Shown here: positions 52,326 to 62,195 of the stretch, piece by piece | How the letters are laid out: each line of letters begins with the position of its first letter | How positions within the stretch are numbered: position 1 is the first letter of the stretch | NCBI GenBank assembly: GCA_014529385.2 | Contig: CM043958.1 | Location: 154,563,293 to 154,627,292, forward strand | Source of the DNA: Adiantum capillus-veneris | Taxonomy: Eukaryota > Streptophyta > Polypodiopsida > Polypodiales > Pteridaceae | Length of the DNA: 64,000 bases | Direction: 5' to 3' | The notes under the pieces: model-generated | Database searches by the model: none | What the model was told of the DNA's origin: nothing | What the model saw: the letters and a program-made list of their open reading frames with translations, nothing else | Made by a program: the position numbers and the translations under genes

Positions 52326-53638
52326 ATGGATGATGAGGAGTTTCTTTCTTCTTTGTCACCGCAGCAGAGACAGTGGTACGTGGAGCGTCATCGCTCTGGC
52401 GCATCATCGCGCGTTCCTACTCCATCCGCATCTCCCTCTCTTTCGGAGCATTCGGCGCGCTCCGAAGCTTCGGCGTCGACGAGACGAGCTTCACACTCAT
52501 CTAGACACCGGCGCTCTAGTGGTGGCGGTGGCGGTTGTTGTGGGGATTCTGCCACCGATGCCTCCACACCGCCTCGTGTTCGACGAGGCTCTTTACCCTC
52601 CCCTTCTTTGCCCGCCCCCACACCAGCCACATCATCCCCATCTACGCCAGGTTTTGCACGGCTGACTGTTTCTAGAAGCTACACACCTCTACCTACTCCG
52701 CCAGGAGCCACGCCACTCGACACTCCTCGCTTCGGGGCCCAGACGCCGGTGGAGACACCTGACGATCGTACCCCCATCGACACGCCGCTAGAGACCCCTG
52801 CCGGGACACACAGGTTCACGCGTCACCGGCCAGAGGGCTTGCCTTACTCCGTCGACATCAGCGGCGGCATCATCATGGATGATGACGGCAAGAAGGTGAT
52901 CTCGCGCATGCGTGGTCTTTGCTCTCAGCTGTTTAGACACTACATACTAAACAAATGGAGTGAAGTACCAAGTGATTTAAAAAACAGAGTCATCAGCATA
53001 CTTCATGATGAGTTTCCCGTTCCAACACGGGATCAGCGCTTCAATGAAGACCTGATGAAGATTCGAATGCGCGAATACTGCAAACACAAGCGTTCCGAAG
53101 TGCAAAAAGCAATCAAGAATGGGTGGAACAAGCCAGATTGGCTGGCCAAAGAAGATTGGAAGAATGCGAAGAAAGCAGCGCGCGAGAATCCCGACAAGTG
53201 GAAGCAACAAAAGGATGCAGCCAGAGCGCGAGTAGAGGCAGGGAGCTCGCACCACTTGGGGAGCGGTGGATGGGCATCATTTGAGGCCGATTTTGTAAGT
53301 GTTTTCACATTGCTCTTTATGCATGTTCGATAGTTTAGGGTTATGAGTTTTTTAGTTCTAACATAATGAAATCTTTGTATGTTTTGACAGTGGTCGATGA
53401 CAGGACGTGATCCCACACCGTACGAGCGCGAGTACGCAGGCAGGAAGGGCTTAAACGCCCTGATGGACATTCTCAGTTCTCGCGGCGGCATGGTTAGTAT
53501 TAGGGTTTACTCTTTTTTATTTTTTGTATTGTTTTATAAATGTCGTTATATGTTTATACTTACTGAAAGCTGTCTTATTGTCTTTTTTTGCAGAATCCGA
53601 CAGATACGCCGCTTGGACGCGATGAGACGTCTGACTAG
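52326..53638 (+). CDS. Second CACTA gene, Transposase_24 (Ptta/En-Spm) family, TnpA-like role
   Basis: Three exons, 52326-53294, 53391-53492 and 53594-53638, all in phase 0 with GT..AG introns, give 371 residues and no internal stop. The N-terminus (about 1-170) is Ser/Thr/Pro-rich with a poly-Gly run. The conserved part from about 180 reads VISRMRGLCSQLFRHYILNK, then WSEVPSDLKNRVISILHDEF and CKHKRSEVQKAIKNGWNKPD, typical of the plant En/Spm Transposase_24 family. Exon 2 holds WSMTGRDPTPYEREYAGRKG. The start chosen is the ATG at 52326; an upstream in-frame ATG at 52188 would add a hydrophobic, non-conserved stretch. In maize En/Spm the second protein binds subterminal repeats; the GCGACGC arrays here are the plausible target (inference). 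Confidence 0.85.
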
Positions 53639-53979
53639 ACGACGTCAGTTTAGCCGTAGCTAGATAGCATTAGTTTTAGGGTTTCTCATAGCTTATGTAT
53701 CATGAGACGGATTTTATACGTCTTTTTGAACCATGTATATTATTACATTTGTCACCGCAGTTCCTTTTGCCAATCAATTCTTTATGCCTATGATGTTGTA
53801 CAATTGTCATTATTACATTTGCCAATCAATTCATTTTGCTTATGATGTGTACAATTATCAATTTTGCAAACAATGCGTCTTGTGGGTGACTATTTTGGGT
53901 CTATTATCTACCTTTGCACTTTTTTTAAAAAGTGAATCAAGTACAATATGGTTGATGGGTGGCAGGGCATTCAATGCCC

Positions 53980-54227
53980 TGCCACCAAAAAAAAATTCTC
54001 TCGGGCGTCGCTATAAGCGTCGCTATTTATGGCTCTGTAGCGTTGCTATGAGCGTCGCTATAGTCTTCTGTGTAAACGTCGCTATATGCGTCGCTATATA
54101 GCGACGCATATAGCAATGCCTATAGCGACGCTCTCGTAGCGACGCTCGTAGCGACGCCGGGGGTTATAAAAACCCAGTGTATTTCCGTCGCTAACAGCGT
54201 CACAAGAGTACACAACCTCTTGTAGTG
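53980..54227. promoter_or_regulatory. CACTA right subterminal repeat array and terminal inverted repeat
   Basis: At least a dozen GCGTCGC/GCGACGC motifs or one-base variants in 200 bp. A 34-bp perfect palindrome at 54081-54114 is built from two of them. The array ends with CCTCTTGTAGTG, the inverse of the left end. Confidence 0.9.
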
Positions 54228-54277
54228 CAAGAGCCAATGGGAGGCCAACAAGAGTTATTGGCAAGAGGGGTCGACCA

Positions 54278-54351
<74 letters not shown>

Positions 54352-54373
54352 TGTATTTTTTACTAACACATTG

Positions 54374-54443
<70 letters not shown>

Positions 54444-55230
54444 CTCATGTGTGCAAGAAGAACTCCATCTCCTTCTCCAAGCATTGAGAAGTAGAGGCCG
54501 ACACTCATGTGTGCAAGAAGAACTCCATCTCCTTCTCCAAGCATTGAGAAGTAGAGGCCGAAACCAACAACTCTTGGCTATGGAGTGCAAATCTAACCAA
54601 GAGCCAAGCTTCAATGGCATGCTCATCTCCTCTACCATGCTAATTACTAAGCTAAGCTATGATATTAGAGTGATTATGTGAGGAGAATACTTATTTCTTG
54701 TAAGATACATCTTCTTCCTCACAATCATCCTCATTCCCTGATAGCTCTCACCATTTTTGAAGGTGTGTGAGGTCTTGGGACCGAGTCTAGGGACACTAGG
54801 TGCGTTTTTCAAGCATAATTTGGTGCATGAAGCTTTCATCTTCATTGCTCCAACGAGTTTTGTCAAGGAACACAAGAGTTGTATTGTACAAAATTCTCCT
54901 TTGATGGGAGAAGCTATAATACAAAGCCTTTATGGAGGAGGGACCGGCTCCATGTAAATCCGGTCCTAAACTGTTTGTCAATTGTTCTATTTCTCTCTCT
55001 TTTCAAGTATTGTCTATGCCGAATTAGCTAGGTGTAAATTGCTATGTTGCTTTCTCAAATTAAATACTCACTCTATGCTCATTAGGAACTTGTTCTTAAT
55101 GAAATGCTCACTATGTTATCAATTTCCACTACACACATGCATTAAATGTTACACTTCCCATCTCCCAAATTCTTTGTGTGCACACAGTGATCTGAGTTGC
55201 ATCTTCTAAGTCTGTGATCCTTAGATCCAA
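54228..55230 (+). mobile_element. Host gypsy 3' LTR, right part, and flank
   Basis: The sequence continues after the CACTA target duplication. It contains (GA)n at 54282-54348, (CA)n at 54375-54442 and a 60-bp tandem duplication (54443-54562). No gene is seen from 54563 to 55230. The right LTR end could not be set. Confidence 0.5.
54443..54562. repeat. 60-bp exact tandem duplication
   Basis: Units at 54443 and 54503 both begin (C)ACTCATGTGTGCAAG and end GTAGAGGCCG. They are essentially identical and lie directly after the CA microsatellite. Confidence 0.93.
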
Positions 55231-55239
55231 GGTCCATCA

Positions 55240-55684
55240 GTAAAACTTCAAGTACCATTGTCTTGATGCTTGCTTTAGACCATACAAGATTTACTTTAAT
55301 CTGCAAACCATGAGTCTCCTTACCTTTGCTTCATACCCCTTTGGTTGAAGCATGTAAATTTCTTCCTCTAAGTCACCGTGAGGGAATGTCGTATTTACAT
55401 CCATTTGCTCAAGATTTAAGTCATGAGAAGCCACAAGGCTTAAGACAAGCCTAATTGAGTTCATTTTTACAACATGAGAAAATATTTCATTAAAATCAAT
55501 ACCTTTCTTTTGAGAAAGCCCTTTCATCACAAGGTTGGACTTGTACCTTTTCTTCCCACCTTCTTCTTCCTTCAGCTTGTAGACCCATTTTTTTTTGTAG
55601 TTCCCGCTTACCTTTAGGCAACTCAACCATCTCCCATGTTTGGTTGCAATGTAGCAAGTCCATCTCTACTTGCATGCTCTTCAT
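55240..55684 (-). pseudogene. Copia reverse transcriptase N-terminal part, truncated
   Basis: MKSMQVEMDLLHCNQTWEMV, then ELPKGKRELQ, is the RT start. After a frameshift, YKSNLVMKGLSQKKGIDFNE leads to FSHVVKMNSIRLVLSLVASH and LEQMDVNTTFPHGDLEEEIY (first catalytic Asp region: DV-T). MLQPKGYE and VCRLK follow, with ILYGLKQAS-like residues readable past a stop. The sequence ends before the YVDD box, so the copy is truncated and inactive. Confidence 0.85.
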
Positions 55685-55744
55685 CTACTCTTCTTTGGAT
55701 TCGTGTTGCATAGCTTCTTTGTATGATTCCAGCTCTCTAGAATC

Positions 55745-56077
55745 TCAAGTCAATAGATGGTTGAAGGAAGGAACAAACCTTTCTAAAGGTCTACTTGCTC
55801 TTGTAGATCTTCGAGGCATAGGTTGAGGCTCCTCATTTGATTGAGGTTGTTGCACGTTATCACCGCTTGTACTCCCGGAGTCTTCACCGTCCTCAAGCTC
55901 CATGTACTCATCATCTGCATCTTTTGTTTGTTTTGATTCCAAGTAATCTTTGTACATATTTTGTTCGTTGAAAATTACATCCTTACTTCTAAAGATTTTA
56001 TCATCTTCAGGATTCCATAGGCCATACCCAAAGTCGGCTTCTCCCGAGGCTTCTCCACAACCAATGAAGAAACACAT
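55745..56077 (-). pseudogene. Copia integrase C-terminus and linker
   Basis: CFFIGCGEASGEADFGYGLW and NPEDDKIFRSKDVIFNEQNM match the conserved copia block after the integrase core (CxFLGYxxxxKGYRLWxPxxxKxxxSRDVxFxE). An acidic Ser/Asp-rich linker follows, ending RRSTRASRPLERFVPSFNHL, which is the usual start of the RT-proximal region. Broken from neighbouring domains by frameshifts. Confidence 0.82.
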
Positions 56078-56326
56078 TTTGGACTTTGCATCTAGCTTTG
56101 ACCTTAGGCTTCTATCTATGTGATGAAAGCCTCACACCCAAAAACTTTGAGAAATGCATAATTCATTGGTTTACCTGTCCATGCCTCTTTTGGAAATCCC
56201 CCATCCAATTCGTTGAGGGTGACCGATTTATTAAGTACATAGACGTACTTACTAATTCAACCCAAAGCTCAAGCGGTAGGTCTGCATGTAGCCACATGCT
56301 TCATGCTCTCTCCATGATTGTTCTGT

Positions 56327-56923
56327 TCATCCTTTCCAAAATGCCATTTTTTTGAGGTGTCCTTTCGGTTGTCCTTTGCCTCTGAATTCCATTGCTAGCA
56401 CAAAATATTTCAAAAGCTTGGCTGTAGTATTTGCCTTCATTGTTGGATCTGAGGCATTTAAGCTTGGTACTTGCTTCATTCTCCACAAAGGCTTTCCAAC
56501 TTTGAAATTTGGAAAACCATCGGACTTGTTCTTCATTACATAAACCCATGTTTTCCTAGTCGCATCGTCTATGAATGTTACATAGTACAATGAGCCACCA
56601 AGTGATAGTGTACTTGCAGGACCCCGAACATCAAAATGAACTAATTCAAGTTTTTTATTTTTTCTTTCATTTTTTGAATTTTGAAACTTTACCCTCTTTT
56701 GTTTATCGTAAACAGAATATTCACACAACTCTAAGTCCACTTCTTTCAAACGTGGTAGAAGCTTCTTCAATTGAAGGATTTGCATTCCTTTGGCACTCAT
56801 ATGCCCAAATCGATAGTGCCACACTACAATGTTGACTTCTATAGCTGTTGCACAAGTTGAAGCTTGCATGTTGACATTACACAAGTAAAGTGTACCAACC
56901 CTTTCTCCTTTGGCAACCACCAA
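56327..56923 (-). pseudogene. Copia GAG-pre-integrase and integrase core
   Basis: VVWHYRFGHMSAKGMQILQL is the pre-integrase motif. CEYSVYDKQKRVKF is a partly mutated zinc-binding CxxC (Cys to Tyr-type change). ELVHFDVRGPASTLSLGGSL carries the first Asp and YYVTFIDDATRKTWVYVMKN follows. In an overlapping frame (56301-56549), LKCLRSNNEGKYYSQAFEIF and TPQKNGILERMNRTI give the rest, but the second catalytic Asp region reads SNNEGKY instead of TDNGGEY. Frameshifts and the lost Asp make it inactive. Confidence 0.85.
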
Positions 56924-56932
56924 AGATCCCTT

Positions 56933-57115
56933 TCAGATCTTCCAACGTTTATTTCCAAATACAATGTTGTGACCTTCATAGTCCAATTGTCCTATAGAAA
57001 TCAAATTTTTGCAAAGAGAAGGAACATGCCTAACATCTTTAAGCTTCCATTCATTTCCATTAGCAGTTTTGACACAAATTGTACCTTTGCTGACAATTTT
57101 CACAAGCTTCATCAT
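56933..57115 (-). pseudogene. Copia protease C-terminal part
   Basis: VKTANGNEWKLKDVRHVPSL, then CKNLISIGQLDYEGHNIVFG, is the second half of the copia protease (G..V.L.DV..VP.L..NLIS...L...G). The catalytic DSGA part is missing, replaced by unrelated sequence that includes a GT/GA microsatellite (57262-57346). Confidence 0.82.
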
Positions 57116-57261
57116 CTCCGAAGGTATATATACCCAAAATTACCTTTGGTGTAATCTTGGAAATGTTGCTTGTGCGATGTCACATGGAATGAATCCCGTC
57201 TACTATCTAGGAATTAGGCACATTATCTAATGAGATAATTAGAGCATCTTGCTCTAATTTA

Positions 57262-57264
57262 TGT

Positions 57265-57346
<82 letters not shown>
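57262..57346. repeat. (GT)n(GA)n compound microsatellite
   Basis: About 28 bp of TG followed by about 57 bp of GA, located in the gap between gag and protease of the minus-strand copia element. Confidence 0.95.
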
Positions 57347-57348
<2 letters not shown>

Positions 57349-57472
57349 TCATCTTCCTGGAGTGATTACAAGGACTACAATCCATCCTCTCCACTTGTGT
57401 GAATACGAGCACTCACCAACACCTATGAATATGGGTGTGTGTGTGTGTGTGACCCAATGGCCATGCTTTTCT

Positions 57473-57997
57473 TCAAAGGATATCCCAACTATCAAGTAGA
57501 GACGATAGTATAAGGAGGGCTTGCACTTTGTCGTCGAAATTGACATTCAACGAACAAAGCTGGCGTATTTTGGTGCTAAAGTCGTTTAGGTGTTCTACAA
57601 CTAAACCATCATTCTCTACCATTACCTTATCGGATGCCGATGGTTTCTCGTAGAGGCCATCAAGTGACTTCACCAAGTCCTCCGTGGTCTTCATGTCTAA
57701 AACATTGAAGGCCACCGTTGATGCCAAGCTTAGCCGGAATTTTTCTAATGTCTTTTGGTTAAGGACAATCCATGCTTCATTTGTCATCGTTGCGGGATTC
57801 TTTGCAAGACCTCCTAGTGGCAAATAAAGGTCCTTCTGGTAGAGGTAGTCTTCAAACTGTATTTGCCAATGTTGGTAGTTTTTGTCGTTGAACTTCTTAA
57901 TCTTGAGCTTACCTTCCTCTGCCATTACTCCCACTCTATTCAAGGAATTATTTCCTTGAGATACATTAGCTACGAGAAAACCTTTCTTTGATGCCAT
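57473..57997 (-). pseudogene. Copia gag
   Basis: A 174-residue frame begins MASKKGFLVA. It then has KLKIKKFNDKNYQHWQIQFE, DYLYQKDLYLPLGG and NQKTLEKFRLSLASTVAFNV. KTTEDLVKSLDGLYEKPSAS and VVEHLNDFSTKIRQLCSLNV follow, with DDKVQALLILSSLLDSWDIL. This is a standard copia UBN2 gag (F.G.NY..W, L..LY...S, ...H...F...I..L). The C-terminal half and zinc knuckle are missing after 57473. The first ATG lies inside the primer-binding region, so the leader is essentially absent. Confidence 0.85.
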
Positions 57998-57998
57998 G

Positions 57999-58085
57999 TG
58001 TTAGGAAATAGGGTGTAGCTAAGTAGATATTAGAGTAGTTTACTTAATGGAGAGAGATAATTTTCACACACAAGAGATTATAGAG

Positions 58086-58153
<68 letters not shown>

Positions 58154-58633
58154 ACATGATATATGTGGTTCACCCAATGTGGGCTACATCCACGGGAAAT
58201 CAACCACTCAATGGCTTTAGTACTTCAAACTAGAAGTAGGTTACAAAGGGATTATACCCTTAATGGAGCTCCCGCCTTGATTCACTCTCACCACCTCATA
58301 GATACCTTGTTTCATCAACTTCACAACTTCACAAAGGATTTCCTCTCTCATGAGAGACAACTGTGTGTAGCCGCCCTTGTGTAGATGAGTCCAAGTTGGA
58401 CTCTCCAATGCGCCCATGTGTGGCCACCCTTGAGAAGACAAGTCCACCTTGAAATCGGCCACCAGCCATTGAATTCGGCCACCGGCCATTGACTTCTATC
58501 AGCCATTGACTACTGGCCGACCATTTTTCGGCCACCGTCCGGCCATAATACTCCAGCGAAAAGAAATATCCTGGGACGTGAATTTTTTGTTTTTTGACGA
58601 GTTCTTCATGCACGATGGCTTCTCCTCATAACA
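57999..58633 (-). repeat. Copia 5' LTR, minus strand (635 bp)
   Basis: On the minus strand it runs TGTTATGAGGAGAAGCC ... CCCTATTTCCTAACA, followed by CATGGCATCAAAG, which resembles TGGTATCAAAGC-type PBS. A GA/CT tract (58090-58152) lies in its downstream third. The outer end at 58633 is set only by the TG/CA terminus. Confidence 0.65.
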
Positions 58634-59641
58634 AGGGCCTTACAAATGTGCGTTTTTAATACTAAGAATTACAAGGGATAAATCAGGCTCCATACTTAAG
58701 ATCTTCTACCACATAAAATTTATGCAGATAGACATATTGGTTAAATTACACAAGTATGACTATCAATCCCATCGTCTTGATTGAATGCTCCGAATATGTT
58801 TGAATGTCCTGTTGTGTGGGTTGGAGCTTTTCCTCAAGTGCAAGCTGTTTGTATAAATTGTAGGAAATAAGATTTCCTTGAGCTCCTGAATGTAGAAACA
58901 CTAGGTTTCACACCACGAACGTGATGCTGCCCACTATCATCTTGGCGATCACCATCGTTTTGAGCACTAGCTGGCGTCGCCGCTTCAACCTCCTCCACAA
59001 ACCCTCGCTAGGCTTCACACCACTAGTGACCATCAATAATTGCACGTGTTATTGGTAACTTGAGCAATAAATACATTGTACACCTATACTGTCTACTTTT
59101 GATATGGATTCTGAAGTATTTTTTAATGCTCATTGCAATATTCTTTTCTCATTGCAGTTGTCTCTTTAAGGTAACTTTCTCAAGGTGCAAGAGCTATTAC
59201 ACCCACATACCTAGCTGAGCTATTACACTCACATACCCAGCTTGTATAAGTGAGTTCTAAACCAATACATATAACTCAATTCTAAACTAATACAACCTTG
59301 CCCTTGTTACTTGGTGCATCTCATCATCATCAAGAGACCATGTGATTTTATCACTTGTATTTTTGATAGGCACAAATCATTTCCATGGCCGGCCTCGTGA
59401 TTTTATCACTTTTTTTATTATGAGCACCTAGCAAGGTGGTCATGAACGGGTCTCATGACTAAATAACACGGGATCATGAATGAAGACCCCATCATGGGAT
59501 CCATGGCAAGGGAGTGTGTGCGCAAAAGCAGAGGTAAGCTCTACTGTCTGACTTTAAATGGACATGTCCGAGTTGCACGAGTTCACCATATAGGGTTTAT
59601 TTCCCACCTTGATGGCAATGAAATGCACGCGCCTACGTAGT
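58634..59641. other. Gene-free stretch
   Basis: No gene is recognised. It contains the left arm of a short inverted repeat (59478-59512). Confidence 0.45.
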
Positions 59642-59767
59642 TAGCTCATCATCGTGCCATGGCCTAGGTTGTGGGTTCGAGTCGTGGGCGGGGCGTTGAC
59701 ATCCGCATTTTTGTTCTCGAGATGCGCGCATATCCTGCCTGTCATCGATCCCATGATGGGTTCTTCA
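59478..59767. repeat. Inverted repeat (about 33-bp arms) enclosing a tRNA-like sequence
   Basis: AATGAAGACCCCATCATGGG at about 59479 pairs with CCCATGATGGGTTCTTCATT ending at about 59769, with a few mismatches, and similarity extends a little further inwards. The loop contains the A-box/B-box-like pair at 59642-59683. No target duplication was found. Confidence 0.55.
59639..59690 (+). other. tRNA-like sequence with A-box and B-box (possible SINE relic)
   Basis: TTAGCTCATCATCG resembles a pol III A-box and GGTTCGAGTC (59674-59683) is a near-perfect B-box, 32 bp apart. A cloverleaf cannot be drawn convincingly because the anticodon arm is shortened, so this is tRNA-derived sequence and not a working tRNA gene. 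Confidence 0.35.
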
Positions 59768-59854
59768 TTGAAGACCCCCTCGTTGAAGTCAGATGCCTCG
59801 TCCCTTCATCTTAAAACCATTAAATTAATGGTTGGTGATTAAAAGATGTGTTGG

Positions 59855-59872
59855 CACGAGCTCTGACACCAA
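59855..59872 (-). other. Primer-binding site remnant, minus strand
   Basis: The minus strand reads TTGGTGTCAGAGCTCG directly after ...CATGTAACA, an LTR-type end. An LTR fragment is therefore expected from 59873 upward, but its outer end was not found. Confidence 0.55.
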
Positions 59873-60177
59873 TGTTACATGCTGTAATGTCGCTATGGGC
59901 AAACTACCCAAGACAGTGTCTAGTTAATAGTTCACCACCTAGCCATGAGAAGAATGATTTGCCATCATCTTCAGACCTCTATTGATAGTGTGGCCTACCT
60001 ATGCACATTGGTCCAATTGCTCGAGCACCACGACCGAACAGTCTCCCCTTGAACCCTTCTTTTTCGACTCAAAGGGGCAATAGCCTCTACAAGCTACATG
60101 CCAAGAGGAAGATGAAGGGCTACCTTATTTATTTTTCACCACTACTATTTATTAAGAGTTTTTATGCCAAGATGTTT

Positions 60178-60317
60178 GAGCACATCAATCCATGCCTTCA
60201 ATCTCTTCTCTACATGTGACTTAGCTCTTAAATTATTTTTGCAAATTGAGCACATCGGTCCATGCATTCAATCTATTCTCTACAAGTGGCTTAGCTCTTA
60301 ATTTCTTTTTGTGAATG
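60178..60317. repeat. 70-bp tandem duplication
   Basis: Units at 60178 and 60248 share GAGCACATC, CCATGC(C/A)TTCAATCT and ACTTAGCTCTTAA-type blocks, with about eight differences. Confidence 0.8.
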
Positions 60318-60928
60318 TGACTCTCTTGTACCGCTTTGAGTTTTTTCTTGTGCAATGATCACTCTTACACACAACAAGTTCGCCATTGAGATCTGCAATC
60401 TTCACTCGAGTCCATCGATAAATAGCTAGACATGGTGCCCATAGTGTTCTCCATGCATCAATGTTAATGTGAATCCCCCTGGTTGACACTTTGTTTTGTC
60501 ATATCTCAGCTCTCCAAAATCTCACTGATCCCAGTTTCCCTAGCACTCCACCTGACCTAGGGTAGAGGGGCCAGTTGTGTTACGGCGGCCCCCACAGCAA
60601 GGACATATGGAACCCTGATTATTAAGCATGTGCATTTGAAAGAATTTAAAATAGGGTGAAAGCATGTTAACGTGCCATGCTTTTTCATGTCCCGGACAAT
60701 GCTAACTAGCACAATTTTGACATATGCTAACTAGTACAATAACATGAGCTACATCTCCAAGATCTATGACATATGATATATCAATAGAAATCTCTTGAAA
60801 CAAGGAATCCAAATGTACAACTTCTGACAAATTTTGATATTATTTGTAAAAATTTTACCGATCGCTGTGCTAACTTGAAAATGCTGACTAGCACAAAAAG
60901 CGCGACAGGTTATTATGCTTTCACCGAA
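60318..60928. other. Gene-free stretch
   Basis: AT-rich sequence with recurring GCTAACTAGCACAA/GCTGACTAGCACAA words between 60700 and 60900. Nothing else recognised. Confidence 0.45.
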
Positions 60929-61240
60929 TAGGAGATTACGTCTTGGTTTATACATTAAAACAACATGCCAAGAAACTTAAAAAGCGAGGGATGGGACCCT
61001 TTGTGATGATCAAAGATCTATCACCAAGTGCGGCTGTCAAGCTTTCTACATTAGATGGTGAAGAAATGCTCAATTGGATTAGTGGATTCATGTTGAAAAA
61101 GTATTATTTACCATTAACCGAGAATATGCTTTAAAAAATCCATGAGGAGAAGAAAAGGACTCAAGAAAAACAAGGCGTAGTCGAAGAAGCTCAAGCGGAA
61201 GCATAGGAACGAATGGAAAAGAGAAAGCTTCTATGAAAAA
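60929..61240 (+). pseudogene. Gypsy integrase C-terminal fragment
   Basis: IGDYVLVYTLKQHAKKLKKR, then GMGPFVMIKDLSPSAAVKLS and LDGEEMLNWISGFMLKKYYL, is the SH3-like C-terminal domain of the same gypsy family as the minus-strand element (33333-33698). After a stop at 61134, IHEEKKRTQEKQGVVEEAQA continues the Glu/Gln/Lys-rich extension. Nothing else of the element is present around it. Confidence 0.82.
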
Positions 61241-61584
61241 AAACTAGTGGCTCAAAACGATGGTGGTCGCTAAGATGATAGTGGGCAGCACTGGCGTTGA
61301 TGGGGCTCAGGACAAAGCGCGCAAGCAGGGCTCTGCAAGGGGGGAGTAGGCTTGTCAGCGGGCGGAGGCATGGGCTAAACAGGGATGAGCCACCATTGCA
61401 CAATAGATCTTTGATGCGAGATTGGAAAGTCGATAGTAGCGTGGATCAACCGGGAGGAGGTGCAAACAGCGAAGGTAATGGGCAATGGGCATTGTGGAGG
61501 GGGAGAAGTAAGTGTAGTTGAGGGTGCACAATGGGCAAACTTGGGTGGTTTGAGGGCCGTCTTGGGGTGCTTGGGGTCGTGCAG
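61241..61584. other. No gene recognised; left flank of the Mutator-like element
   Basis: GC-richer sequence than its surroundings with no recognisable gene. It includes the left 9-bp target duplicate GTCGTGCAG at 61576-61584. Confidence 0.5.
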
Positions 61585-62069
61585 CCTCGTCACTATATGG
61601 CACGGCTCTATCCAGGGGGGATCTAAGGTCCAAATTTGGTGGCGTGAGGCGGCTTTAATCTCGGCTGTCGGATCACGTAGTGAACTGGGGGTGAACTCCG
61701 GGTGAACTAGGGGTGAACTCGGGGCAAAAATGGCGCCCCGAGTTCACTCCTAGTTCACCCACCCTAGTTCACCCGCCTCGTGGGGTGTGGGTCGAACCTG
61801 GGACGTCTCGGTTGCCACACGAATGCCCTACCACCATGCTAGCGCGCGTCACTGTCCATGTTAACATGGCACATGATCATATCCTAGTTTAAGCGCCCCT
61901 AGTTCACCCCCAGTTCACCCACCCCTAGCTTACCCGCCCCTAGCTCACCGTTAGTTCACCTCCCCCTAGTTCACTGTGTGATCCGACGACGGAGATTAAA
62001 GCCGCCTTGCTCTCCAAATTTGGGCCCTAGATCCCCTCTGACCGGGAGCCGTGCCATATAGTGATGAGG
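61585..62069. mobile_element. Mutator-like foldback/MITE element, 485 bp, with 9-bp TSD
   Basis: Left end CCTCGTCACTATATGGCACG and inverted right end CCTCATCACTATATGGCACG differ at one base. GTCGTGCAG flanks both sides (61576-61584 and 62070-62078). The arms stay complementary for about 100 bp, with matched GGCGGCTTTAATCTC and TCGGATCAC blocks, and carry repeated GTGAACTAGGGG-type words. A 9-bp duplication and long inverted repeats are the marks of Mutator-like elements. The element has no transposase. Confidence 0.85.
61785..61850 (-). other. tRNA-like sequence in the foldback loop
   Basis: On the minus strand, TAGCATGGTGGTAGGGC resembles an A-box/D-arm and GGTTCGACCC (61789-61798) a B-box. 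Between them a 7-nt loop GTGGCAA could be an anticodon loop. Stem pairing is poor in the D and T arms, so this is a degenerate tRNA or SINE head. Confidence 0.45.
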
Positions 62070-62195
62070 GTCGTGCAGGAAGCAGAAAAGCTTTGCTTCA
62101 AATTGATTGAAAACCAAGAATTGAAAAGAAAGTTGATCATTATTAGTATGTGTCACGTGTCATTCCAACAGAGCAGTACCATATTCAAATGGTAA

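Larger units (their letters stand above)
46561..54227 (+). mobile_element. CACTA (En/Spm) DNA transposon, 7667 bp, with TSD
   Basis: It opens CACTACAAGAGG and closes with the exact inverse CCTCTTGTAGTG. CAA flanks both ends (46558-46560 and 54228-54230), the 3-bp target duplication of this superfamily. Many GCGACGC/GCGTCGC motifs cluster inside both ends. It carries a tnp2-type gene with two lesions (48326-52053), an apparently intact second gene of the Transposase_24 type (52326-53638), and an HMA gene fragment (47605-47790). Confidence 0.95.
55235..58633 (-). mobile_element. Decayed Ty1/copia element, minus strand, 3' truncated
   Basis: On the minus strand it has a 5' LTR (57999-58633), a PBS-like site overlapping the gag start, then gag, protease, integrase and RT fragments in copia order. 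It is cut off in mid-RT at about 55235. No 3' LTR was found. Confidence 0.82.

Noticed and set aside
54081-54114. 34-bp palindrome considered as a replication origin or terminator
   Set aside because: It is fully explained by inverted GCGACGC subterminal motifs of the CACTA transposon.
61585-62069. Foldback element first read as a small CACTA element because its ends contain CACTATATGG
   Set aside because: Complementarity extends six bases beyond CACTA and the flanks form a perfect 9-bp duplication; the 3-bp flanks (CGT and ATG) do not match, so a Mutator-like origin fits better.
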